From CAVRAW01 sp963716135 (GTDB taxonomy: Bacteria; Planctomycetota; Planctomycetia; Pirellulales; JADZDJ01), in NCBI GenBank assembly GCA_963716135.1, contig OY970289.1, positions 1,426,001 to 1,490,000 of the forward strand: DNA of 64,000 nucleotides, given 5' to 3'. Below are positions 18,833-26,472 of the stretch, piece after piece (within the stretch, counting starts at the first letter, position 1; every line of letters begins with the position of its first letter). The position numbers were made by a program, and so were the translations under genes. The notes under the pieces were generated by a model. It made no database searches. It was not told the origin of the DNA and worked only from the letters and a program-made list of their open reading frames with translations.

Positions 18833-19819
18833 ATGCGACGCCCACGAATGCTCGTGATTTTGGCCGCGTTGATCTATGGCGGCATTTGGTTCTTTCAGCA
18901 TTTTCAACTGGAAGGCCTGGACAAGATTCTGGTCCGGCCCAAAACGCAGGCCACGGCTGCCGGCTACGGAGTGGCGACCGCTACGGTGCCCGCGCGGGCC
19001 GGCAACACGGTTCGCATTGCATCGTTTAACATCCAAGTGTTCGGCATATCGAAGCTGGCCAAGCGCGACGTGATGGAGGTTCTGGCTGAAACCGTGAGGA
19101 AATTCGACCTGGTGGCCATTCAGGAAGTGCGCTCCACGACCGACGACATCCTTCCGCGGTTTGTGGAACTGATTAATAGCACTGGACGGCATTACGATTT
19201 TGTGATCGGTCCGCGCAAAGGCCGCACCAACAGCAAGGAACAGTACGCGTTCATTTTCGATGCGCAGACGATTGAGGTAGACCGAGGGGCGGTTTACAGC
19301 GTGAACGATCCTGACGATCTGTTTCAACGTCCGCCGCTGGTGGCATCGTTCCGAGCGCGGGGACCGCCGCCGAATCAGGCCTTCACGTTCACCCTGATCG
19401 ACATGCACACGGATCCGGATGAGGCGGAAAAGGAATGCAATTCGTTGGCCCCGGTCTATCGCGCAGTGCGCAATGACGGTCGGGGAGAAGACGACGTCAT
19501 TTTGCTGGGCGACTTGAACGCCGACGAAAAGAAGTTCGGCCTGTTGAAGCAACTGCCCAATATCATCTGGGCGATTTCCGGCGTGCCGACCAATACGCGA
19601 GGCAACAAGACGTACGACAATCTGATTTTCAATCGTGCCGCCACGATTGAATTCACGGGCCGCGCCGGGGTGTTCGACATCATGCGCGAATTCAACTTGA
19701 CGCAGGCCCAGGCGCTGGAAGTGTCCGATCATTTTCCGGTGTGGGCGGAATTCAGCGCGTACGAAGGTGGCCCTCAAGGCCAAACCGCGGCCCGCCCCGA
19801 CGCTGTGCCGCAGCGATAA
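18833..19819 (+). CDS. Endonuclease/exonuclease/phosphatase family protein (DNase I-like fold), membrane-anchored or exported
   Basis: 328 residues from ATG 18833, preceded by a strong AAGGAGG. An N-terminal hydrophobic segment (RMLVILAALIYGGIWFF) could be a signal anchor. The EEP fold shows RIASFNIQVFG, the metal-binding Glu in VAIQEVRS, the catalytic His in IDMHTD, LLGDLNAD, and the final SDHFPVW. The set resembles extracellular DNase I-like nucleases, but phosphodiesterase activity on lipids cannot be excluded. It lies directly upstream of the terminator that precedes the phage-like block. Confidence 0.82.
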   Translation: MRRPRMLVILAALIYGGIWFFQHFQLEGLDKILVRPKTQATAAGYGVATATVPARAGNTVRIASFNIQVFGISKLAKRDVMEVLAETVRKFDLVAIQEVRSTTDDILPRFVELINSTGRHYDFVIGPRKGRTNSKEQYAFIFDAQTIEVDRGAVYSVNDPDDLFQRPPLVASFRARGPPPNQAFTFTLIDMHTDPDEAEKECNSLAPVYRAVRNDGRGEDDVILLGDLNADEKKFGLLKQLPNIIWAISGVPTNTRGNKTYDNLIFNRAATIEFTGRAGVFDIMREFNLTQAQALEVSDHFPVWAEFSAYEGGPQGQTAARPDAVPQR

Positions 19820-19970
19820 TCTGCCGCCCTCTCATGTAACTGCCCAATGCGGGTTGCCATCGCACGAGCAAAGCTGGCTCTTGCAATTGGGCCACCGGTT
19901 CGGTTAGGATACTGAACATACGATCACGTTGTGGTATTGGCTAGAGTCCGCCCGCGGCGGATATCTGTGC

Positions 19971-20011
19971 AAGCCCGTCGCCGGATGCGTTTCCGGCCGC
20001 GGGCTTTTTTT
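19971..20011 (+). terminator. Rho-independent terminator at the left edge of the phage-like block
   Basis: Stem AAGCCCG..GCCGG with CCGGCC..CGGGCTT (one 2-nt internal mismatch), loop of about 8 nt, followed by TTTTTTTATT. It lies 44 nt upstream of the first small membrane gene at 20055 and closely resembles a second terminator at 30308, upstream of the protease gene. It may end transcription of the EEP gene or act as a leader attenuator. Confidence 0.75.
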
Positions 20012-20054
20012 ATTGATTTTTTGAGCGTGAAATTGCCGCGCAACGATTTGCACG

Positions 20055-20435
20055 ATGAGGTTATTGTTGTGTCCGCTGTTTGCCGTGGCCGCCGTGCTTG
20101 CGATCACCGGCGACTCGCCGCTATCGGAATTGGGAAATCTGACGGCCACGGCGATTCTCGGCTGGTACGCGTGGCACACATCGACCAGCACGATTCCACA
20201 GTTGGTGGACGATTTTCGCGGCGAACTGGCGACGGAGCGCGCTCAACAGCGCGCGGATCGAGAAGCTTTCCTGCACGAAATGGCTGAGGAGCGCATGCAA
20301 CGACACGCGGACAATCTGGCCGTTGTGCAGGCGATGGAGCATCTCGCTGCATTGGTCGTCGGGCCCAAAGGATCAACATCGGTCACCCATCCCGCACACA
20401 GTGCCACTTACTTTCCCATTGGAGAAACACCGTGA
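20055..20435 (+). CDS. Small membrane/coiled-coil protein, possibly holin- or spanin-like
   Basis: 126 residues. An N-terminal hydrophobic segment (LLLCPLFAVAAVLAITG), a second hydrophobic stretch (TATAILGWYAW), then a strongly charged helical region (FRGELATERAQQRADREAF... and on) that looks like a coiled coil. It is first in the plus-strand phage-like block; the next gene starts in a 4-nt overlap (GTGA at 20432). The topology recalls phage lysis accessory proteins, but this is a guess from position and hydropathy. Confidence 0.55.
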   Translation: MRLLLCPLFAVAAVLAITGDSPLSELGNLTATAILGWYAWHTSTSTIPQLVDDFRGELATERAQQRADREAFLHEMAEERMQRHADNLAVVQAMEHLAALVVGPKGSTSVTHPAHSATYFPIGETP

Positions 20436-20785
20436 AACCTCAGGTCGCTGTCGGCCCTTCGAATGTTGCTAGCCTCGGCACTCTAAGCGAGTTGCTCGAT
20501 TTGTTGGCCAAGCTCAGCAAACTGAGCGATCCGCTGAACACTGCCAACGGCTTGCGTAGCGCGATTGAACTGCTGTTGCGGATGGGTAGTTTGGTCGGAC
20601 TCGATTCCGACTGGCTGGCATGGCTGGAGGGGGTGTTGGAAAATCCCGCCGTTTTCAATTTGGTGCTGGCCGTCGTCAGCTATTTGCTGAGCATTATCGA
20701 ACCCTCACAACCCACTCCGAACGAACGCACCTCAAGCGGCGGCGCACGATCACGGCGCAGGCAATTCCGATTTCCGTTTGGTTAA
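20432..20785 (+). CDS. Small hydrophobic/amphipathic protein, unknown function
   Basis: 117 residues from a GTG overlapping the previous stop. Leu-rich amphipathic helices (LSELLDLLAKLSKLSDPL, RSAIELLLRMGSLVG) and one likely membrane span (NLVLAVVSYLLSII). After about 20757 the frame becomes Arg-rich and stops, while the neighbouring frame reads a good amphipathic end (SVWLTLIAEITQLLQRLRSKQ) to 20838. A further one-base sequence error may therefore have truncated it. No family recognised. Confidence 0.5.
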   Translation: MKPQVAVGPSNVASLGTLSELLDLLAKLSKLSDPLNTANGLRSAIELLLRMGSLVGLDSDWLAWLEGVLENPAVFNLVLAVVSYLLSIIEPSQPTPNERTSSGGARSRRRQFRFPFG

Positions 20786-20893
20786 CGCTGATCGCCGAAA
20801 TCACGCAACTGCTGCAAAGGCTGCGCTCGAAGCAGTAAGCGACGATCGCGAGTTTCAATTCCGCCCGATATTACACCAGGATTTTACACGACC

Positions 20894-21889
20894 ATGTATC
20901 GCTTGCCGCCATTTCGCGTTGAATCGGTCTTCAAAGCGCTTTCGGAAACTGTCGATTGGGGACTGTCGGCGTATCATGTTCCCGATCACTGGAAGGCCAC
21001 GCGCGGCAAGGGAATCAAAGTCGCCGTCCTGGATACGGGCATCGACGAATCGCATCCCGATCTGGTCGATGCGATCGACGATGCGCGCGACTTCACTCGC
21101 AGCCGGTTTGGTCCCATCGACCAAAACGGCCACGGCACGCATACGTCCGGCACGATTGCCGCGCGGCAAAACAATGTGGGGGTGATTGGAGTAGCGCCCG
21201 ATTGTCGTTTGCTGATCGGCAAGGTTCTGGGAGACGATGGCGCGGGTTCGGCGGACCTCGTGGCGACGGGCATCGATTGGGCCTGCGATGCGGGGGCGGA
21301 TGTGATCAGCATGTCGCTGGGCTCTCCGCAGCCGGACGACGCAATGCTGGGTGCAATATCGCGTGCCGCCAGCAAGGGGAAATTCTTGATCGCTGCCGCC
21401 GGCAACGACGGCCGGGCCAACAGCGTGAACTATCCGGCCCGCTGGCGCGACACGATTGCCGTGGCGGCGGTGGACCGCGCCGGGCAATTGGCGCCGTTTT
21501 CATCGCGCGGGCCGGAGATAGACGTGGCAGCCCCAGGACAGGACATCGTTTCAACCTGGCTGCGGGGCGGTTACGCGAAGCTTTCCGGCACCAGCATGGC
21601 CACGCCATTTGTCGCCGGAGTCGTCGCCTTAGCGCTATCGTTGCAGCGGCAGACGGCCAATCCGGCGGCGCCCTTGCGCACGATCAGCGATTTGCGCGAC
21701 CTGCTGGGCCGCACTTCGACCGATGCCGGGCCGGCCGGCCGAGACGACGGCTTTGGATGGGGCCTGATTAATCCGGATTCATTGCTGGCGCCGGCTGCGA
21801 CTCCGGCGCCTCCTGATGCCGGCCAGTTTGTTCTCGGCGGAATCACGCTGAATGGCCGCGAAGGTGTTTTGGTATTCCAACCACGGTGA
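20894..21889 (+). CDS. Subtilisin-like serine protease (S8 family) without signal peptide
   Basis: 331 residues with an intact catalytic triad: Asp47 (VLDTGID), His80 (NGHGTHTSG) and Ser234 (GTSMATPF), plus oxyanion Asn171 (AAAGND). There is no signal peptide and only about 40 residues precede the catalytic Asp, so it resembles intracellular or phage-encapsidated subtilases rather than exported ones. The C-terminal ~40 residues are a short beta-rich tail (GQFVLGGITLNGREGVLVFQ). It sits among phage-like genes; the next gene starts at 21886, overlapping the stop by 4 nt (GTGA), so they are coupled. Possible roles are virion maturation or host protein processing (inference). Confidence 0.88.
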   Translation: MYRLPPFRVESVFKALSETVDWGLSAYHVPDHWKATRGKGIKVAVLDTGIDESHPDLVDAIDDARDFTRSRFGPIDQNGHGTHTSGTIAARQNNVGVIGVAPDCRLLIGKVLGDDGAGSADLVATGIDWACDAGADVISMSLGSPQPDDAMLGAISRAASKGKFLIAAAGNDGRANSVNYPARWRDTIAVAAVDRAGQLAPFSSRGPEIDVAAPGQDIVSTWLRGGYAKLSGTSMATPFVAGVVALALSLQRQTANPAAPLRTISDLRDLLGRTSTDAGPAGRDDGFGWGLINPDSLLAPAATPAPPDAGQFVLGGITLNGREGVLVFQPR

Positions 21890-23337
21890 GCCGCGCAGTG
21901 AATCCTCAAAAGCGATATGTGTTGTGCTATTTGGCGCTGTGCTTTGCCATGGCCGGGCGGGCCAAAGCGCAATCGACGCCGGCGACCGAACTGCAGGCAG
22001 CGCTTGAAGACCTGGAAGCGCTGCCGGCCGAAGGTCGCGCCGGCTGCCGCTATCTGTCGCTGTACTCGATTCCTGAAGCAGACCGGGGCCCGGCGGGCAA
22101 AGTGCTTTCGTACACGGTGAACTTGCTGTCGCGGACTCGGGCGATCACGCCGGTGCATTGGGTCAGTGACACCTTGGCGCGAATCAGCATTTTGGATTAC
22201 GCGCCGAAGGCCGACGAGTTCAAACAGTGGTCCGGCGCGTGGGAATCGCTCGGCGTCAACGAGCCGCGATGGCACCTTCGCACGGAAGTCGCGGAAACGC
22301 TCGCCGACAAAAGGGGCGCGCTCACCAAGGGCGCTACGAAGATTGTGACCGTCGATGGGGGCTGGGTCGGCTTGAAAGATGCGCAAAAGCTGAAGCTCTT
22401 GACCGCCAGCAATGCGCCGATCATGGAAGCCGGCTATTTCATTTCCAACGCCACGCTGGCACCGGTGTATTACCAATTCACAGGCGTTCCGGACAATGTG
22501 GCGGATTTTGAAAAGTCGATCGGCGTGGATTCCGAGACGATCGAACGATTGCGGGCCAATGCCGGCGCGAATTTGATCCAAAGCGCATTCACGCTCAATC
22601 CGCGGCGAGTTATTTGGGCCCAGGGGCCCATGGGGGGCGTGTACGAAACGCTCGATGCCGAAAAGCCGATCACCGCCGATCACGACCCCATTCGCCGGGC
22701 GGTGAGCGCCGAAGGATTCAACGTGAAATTCGACGCCGGCGAGTGGTTTGTGATGGGGCCCAACGGCCTGTGGCGGACCGTCGTGTTCGATAGCCGTGGC
22801 AAGCGCCTCGACACCGTCGTCGATAAGATCGCCCACGACAACAGCGAACCCTTTGGCGATGGCATTGTGCATGCGGCGCAATCGTGCATTCGCTGCCACA
22901 TTGAAGGGGGCTTGCGGCCGTTTCACGACAACCAAACCAAGCTGCTGGCCAAGAACAAAGCGCAGCTACAAAGCTACGACCCTTACATCGTGCTGCGCAC
23001 CGTGGAATTTTACGACGAGCCCCGATTGCAGCGGCAAATGAGCTTCGATCGGGAAACCTATAAGGCGTCTTGCGCGCTGGCGACCGGCGGCATGGACCCG
23101 CTGGAACTGGCGACGGCTTTTGCCAAAGTCGTGCGCGATTATCTGTACATCCCCGTCACTGTGGCGCAGGCGGCGCTGGAATGTGGCGTGGATGAGCAGG
23201 AATTCAAAGCGGCGGTCGTGAATACGCACGATCCGTATTTGCTCACGCTGCTCGATAACGGCGTGGTGCTGCGCGGCCAGTGGGACGCGAGTTTTGCTGA
23301 AGCGATTACCTCTTGCGAAGCGCGGAGAGAGCGATGA
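21886..23337 (+). CDS. Exported protein with a c-type heme motif
   Basis: 483 residues from a GTG that overlaps the subtilase stop. The N-terminus has a hydrophobic signal-like segment (YVLCYLALCFAMAGRAKAQ). One CxxCH motif (CIRCH, Cys334, Cys337, His338) lies within SCIRCHIEGGLRPF, consistent with covalent heme attachment in a cytochrome-c-like domain. Residues 50-320 match no domain I know. Cytochromes of this layout occur in planctomycete exported proteins but are unexpected between a phage-like protease and packaging genes. The stop overlaps the next gene by 4 nt (ATGA). Confidence 0.7.
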   Translation: MSRAVNPQKRYVLCYLALCFAMAGRAKAQSTPATELQAALEDLEALPAEGRAGCRYLSLYSIPEADRGPAGKVLSYTVNLLSRTRAITPVHWVSDTLARISILDYAPKADEFKQWSGAWESLGVNEPRWHLRTEVAETLADKRGALTKGATKIVTVDGGWVGLKDAQKLKLLTASNAPIMEAGYFISNATLAPVYYQFTGVPDNVADFEKSIGVDSETIERLRANAGANLIQSAFTLNPRRVIWAQGPMGGVYETLDAEKPITADHDPIRRAVSAEGFNVKFDAGEWFVMGPNGLWRTVVFDSRGKRLDTVVDKIAHDNSEPFGDGIVHAAQSCIRCHIEGGLRPFHDNQTKLLAKNKAQLQSYDPYIVLRTVEFYDEPRLQRQMSFDRETYKASCALATGGMDPLELATAFAKVVRDYLYIPVTVAQAALECGVDEQEFKAAVVNTHDPYLLTLLDNGVVLRGQWDASFAEAITSCEARRER

Positions 23338-23848
23338 AGCGCGTGTTGTGCTTGCTGATGGTGACCCTGTGTGGCGGCGCACGGGGGCGGAGGCGAACCA
23401 GGCCGAGAAGGTTGTGGTCAACAACTTTGCGGTGCCGGTGGCCGTGCCGGTTGCGCCGTATTCGCCCTATTACTACAGCTCGTCGCAGGTGCAGCAAGCG
23501 CAATACTCCAAGCCGCCGCGTTCGGCGGACGACATTTTGGCCGAACGCATCGCCAAGAAGGTGGCGGCGCTCATGCGCTCTCCGTCAGGGGCATCCGCGT
23601 CAAATGAACCACTGACGTTGTTTGCCCAGAAGTGCGCATTGTGCCATGCCGAGGGGGATCTGGAAAAAGGCAAGCCGCACCTGGCATCGCTGGAAACTTT
23701 GAGCGAGTCGCAACGGCTGAAGGCGATCGCCGCGGTCATGTCGGGAGAAATGCCCAAGGGCGGGAAGTTGACGGCGGATGAAGCCGCGCAGTTAGTGCGG
23801 GAATTAAGTTCGAAGCCCAAGGCTCCGCCTGCGGAGCCGAAACCATGA
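23334..23848 (+). CDS. Exported small c-type cytochrome (frameshift near 23387)
   Basis: ATG 23334 overlaps the upstream stop. The first frame gives a signal peptide (MKRVLCLLMVTLCGGARG); with one G added to the G5 run near 23387 it runs into AEANQAEKVVVNN and then a Tyr/Pro/Ser linker. The C-terminal domain is a class I cytochrome c: heme motif CALCH, followed about 45 residues later by SGEMPKGGKL, whose Met is the probable distal ligand. About 171 residues in total. With the gene before it this makes two adjacent heme proteins; the partner or electron acceptor is unknown. Confidence 0.72.
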
Positions 23849-24186
23849 AAGGGACGGTTATGAAGCGATTTATGATTTTCGGTCTCGTGTTTTCGTTGTG
23901 CATCTTCGGCCACTTGTTTGGTCGGCTGTTTCACCGGCACTGCTACGCCTGTGAGAATGTCGCAGTGGTTACCTCGGCGGTTGTCGCCACGCCCGTTGTG
24001 TCGGCCTGCCAGACTTCAATTGCGGTTGCCGCCCCGGTTGCAGTGCAAAGCCTGGCGATTCCGAGCGTCGCTGTTTTGGCGACTCCGGTGGTGGCAACGC
24101 CAGTTGTGGAAGAAAAAGTGATCGTCAAAGAGCGCCGGGTGAATGTTCGGGCGAGAAATGCGCGGGTGCGAGTTTTTGTTCGCTAA
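23845..24186 (+). CDS. Small Val/Ala-rich exported or membrane protein
   Basis: 113 residues from ATG 23845 (overlapping the cytochrome stop by 4 nt); ATG 23860 is an alternative. A hydrophobic N-terminal span (FMIFGLVFSLCIFGHLF) is followed by HRHCYACENV, a CxxC without His, and a repetitive Val/Ala/Thr/Pro stretch ending in a basic tail (ERRVNVRARNARVRVFVR). It is the fourth member of the ATGA-linked chain starting with the subtilase. Function unknown. Confidence 0.55.
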   Translation: MKGTVMKRFMIFGLVFSLCIFGHLFGRLFHRHCYACENVAVVTSAVVATPVVSACQTSIAVAAPVAVQSLAIPSVAVLATPVVATPVVEEKVIVKERRVNVRARNARVRVFVR

Positions 24187-24223
24187 GCCGCCCTGCCCTG
24201 AACCAGAACGGACCGCCTCGCCT

Positions 24224-24795
24224 ATGCAAATCCGCGATCGCATCAAGGAATTGCGCCGTGTGCCGGCGCACCAGTTGCGCCCCAATGCGAAGAATTGGCG
24301 CACCCATCCGACGGCGCAGCAAGATGCCTTGCGGGGAGTGCTGGCAGAGATCGGTTATGCCGGAGCGCTTTTGCGCGGGAATTGGACGACGGCGGGCTGG
24401 AGCTGATCGACGGTCATCTGCGGGCGGAAACCACGCCCGAGATGACTGTGCCGGTGCTGGTGGTCGATCTTTCGGCGGAAGAGGCGGACAAGTTGCTGGC
24501 GACGCTCGATCCGCTGGGCGCCATGGCCGGCGTGGACGTCGAGGCGCTGGAAGCATTGTTGGCCAATGTCCAAACCGACAATGCCGCCGTGCAAGAAATG
24601 TTGGCTGACGTGGTGAAGACCGCTCGGCTGAAAGATGGTGCGTCTGAAGCTGGCTCGGCGGGGCAGCCGCCTCATGAAATCAACGTGCCGGCGCTGTTTC
24701 AAATTGTTGTGGAATGCGGCGACGAAGATGAGCAGCGCAAGCTCTACGAACGCCTGACGACCGAAGGTCATAAGTGCCGCGTGCTGACGTTGTGA
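24224..24795 (+). CDS. ParB-like domain protein (frameshift near 24373)
   Basis: Two frames join if one G is added near 24373. They read MQIRDRIKELRRVPAHQLRP, NWRTHPTAQQDALRGVL, then AGALL/ARELDDGGLELIDGHLRAE. The last part is the ParB/Srx-like box II (IDGHLRAE) that binds CTP or nucleic-acid substrates in this superfamily. The C-terminal part is acidic and helical (LLATLDPLGAMAGVDVEAL) and ends EQRKLYERLTTEGHKCRVLTL. There is no HTH, so it is not a plasmid-partition ParB. ParB-like proteins of this length are frequent beside terminase genes; here it is 9 nt from the ATPase-GNAT gene, suggesting a functional pair. Confidence 0.7.
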
Positions 24796-24804
24796 TATTT
24801 TGCC

Positions 24805-25920
24805 ATGCTGATTGAAGTGCAACTTGAATGCCCGGTCTTCAACTCGTTTCGCGTGCAGCAGGTGGCGGGCATGTTCGACGTGCCGCTGGCCGAGAAAGTG
24901 CGGGAGCGCTTCGCAGTCGAGGTGCCGTCGTTGGATTTCGATTGGCAGATCGGGATGATCGTGGGGCCCTCGGGAAGCGGCAAGACGACGCTCGCACGAC
25001 GATTGTTTGGCCAGCAGTTCATCGAACGGATCGAGTGGCCGACCGACCGCGCGGTAGTGGACTGCTTTGGAGACTTACCGATTCACCAGGTGACGGGGCT
25101 ACTGACGTCGGTTGGCTTCAGCTCGCCGCCGTCGTGGGTCAAGCCTTACCAGGTGCTGAGCAACGGCGAGAAATTTCGCTGCGACCTGTCCCGAGCGCTG
25201 AGTTGCGGATCGCCGGTGATCGTGTTCGACGAATTCACCAGCGTCGTCGATCGAAACGTGGCCTGCATCGGATCGGCGGCGGTGGCAAAGGGAATACGGG
25301 CCGGGCAAATTCCTTGCCGATTTGTGGCCGTCACTTGTCACTACGACGTGCTCGAGTGGCTGTCGCCGGATTGGACGATCGACATGGCGACGCGCGAATT
25401 CACGCATTACGACGTCGAGGAACATCGGGATGAATCCGCGTCGCCGAATCATCGGAGGCGTCTTCGGCGGCCGACGATCGAATTACAACTGCACCGTTGC
25501 CGGACTGCTGTGTGGCGAAGCTTTGCGCGTCATCACTATTTGAGCGCAAGCCTCAGCCGAATGGCACGCTGCTTTGTGGCGCTGTGGCAGGGCGAGCCGG
25601 TTTCGTTTTGCGCCACGTTGCCGGTGATCGGCAAAAGAAACCACCGCAGGATTTCCCGAGTTGTGACTTTGCCCGATTACCAAGGGGTGGGCATCGGCAT
25701 GCGAGTAGTTGAAGCCGTCGCAGACTTGCATCGTGCAGAAGGCCATCGCGTGAACGTGACGGCCAGCCATCCGGCGCTGATCGCACATTGCCGGCGGTCG
25801 TCGAAATGGCGCACGGTGAACCTGATGAAAACCGGGTCGAAGCATACCGAGCGGTTTGTGCCAGGCTACCGCGGCAGCAGCGGCCGCGCGGTCGTGTCGT
25901 TTGAGTATTTGGGCTCCTGA
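24805..25920 (+). CDS. ABC-type ATPase fused to a GNAT acetyltransferase-like domain
   Basis: 371 residues. The N-terminal half is an ABC ATPase: Walker A GPSGSGKTT, signature-like LSNGEKFRCDLSRAL (LSGGE replaced by LSNGE), Walker B VIVFDEF, and a switch His in AVTCHYDVLEWL. There are no membrane segments. The C-terminal half has a GNAT acetyl-CoA-binding pattern (RVVTLPDYQGVGIGMRVVEAVA, R/QxxGxG/A-like) and HHYLSASL. The architecture matches the ATPase-acetyltransferase fusions classed as COG2401. The phage Mom DNA-modifying enzyme is also GNAT-like, so DNA modification during packaging is a tempting inference. It is next to the ParB-like gene and upstream of the terminase. Confidence 0.78.
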   Translation: MLIEVQLECPVFNSFRVQQVAGMFDVPLAEKVRERFAVEVPSLDFDWQIGMIVGPSGSGKTTLARRLFGQQFIERIEWPTDRAVVDCFGDLPIHQVTGLLTSVGFSSPPSWVKPYQVLSNGEKFRCDLSRALSCGSPVIVFDEFTSVVDRNVACIGSAAVAKGIRAGQIPCRFVAVTCHYDVLEWLSPDWTIDMATREFTHYDVEEHRDESASPNHRRRLRRPTIELQLHRCRTAVWRSFARHHYLSASLSRMARCFVALWQGEPVSFCATLPVIGKRNHRRISRVVTLPDYQGVGIGMRVVEAVADLHRAEGHRVNVTASHPALIAHCRRSSKWRTVNLMKTGSKHTERFVPGYRGSSGRAVVSFEYLGS

Positions 25921-25974
25921 GTCATGGGCGACGGCAAAGCGGTTCTGTAATTGAAGTCATGAACACGATGCACC

Positions 25975-26472
25975 ATGGCGACGCCGTCGGGAACACCAAA
26001 ACCCAAGTTGACTGAGGAGAAGCAGGCACAAATCTGCGCAATTCTGACCGTCGGCGGCACGCGGCAGATGGCGGCCGACTATGTCGGATGCCATGTCAAA
26101 ACCATTCAAAACACTGCCAAGCGCGAGCCGGAATTTGCCGCCCGGCTGCGGCGCAGCGAACTCGCGCCGGAAATCACGTTGTTAAAAGCAATTCAAACCG
26201 CGGTCGAGGACCCGAAGCAATGGCGCACGGCTACTTGGGCATTGGAGCGGTTGTACCCGGCCCGATATCGGCAGCGCAAGCCGGAAACGCTCACGCCGCA
26301 GCAAATTGCCGCGGTGCTCGAAGAATTTCTGACGGCGATCACCGAAGTAGTTCCGCCAAAACAATATCGCCGTCGAATTTGGGACCGCATCGACTCGCTG
26401 TCCACGGAAGCAAGCGGCACGACGATCGAAGAGCAACCGAAGATTCGCCATGCACCGAAAGCTGAATCTTAG
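25975..26472 (+). CDS. terS: Terminase small subunit-like DNA-binding protein
   Basis: 165 residues. An N-terminal HTH (GGTRQMAADYVGCHVKTIQNTAKREPEF, about residues 24-52) resembles the HTH of phage small terminases, followed by a helical mid-region (LLKAIQTAVEDPKQWRTATWALERLYPARY) found in many terminase small subunits. The stop overlaps the large terminase start by 23 nt. Identity rests on the HTH, length and position directly before TerL. Small terminases recognise packaging sites on concatemeric DNA and regulate the motor. Confidence 0.7.
   Translation: MATPSGTPKPKLTEEKQAQICAILTVGGTRQMAADYVGCHVKTIQNTAKREPEFAARLRRSELAPEITLLKAIQTAVEDPKQWRTATWALERLYPARYRQRKPETLTPQQIAAVLEEFLTAITEVVPPKQYRRRIWDRIDSLSTEASGTTIEEQPKIRHAPKAES

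Noticed and set aside
20778..21185. Frame of 135 codons overlapping the subtilase
   Set aside because: Arg-rich chance frame in the shadow of the subtilase; the subtilase frame carries the real motifs.
25924..25950. Eight-codon peptide upstream of the small terminase gene
   Set aside because: Too short to support as a gene; may be chance.
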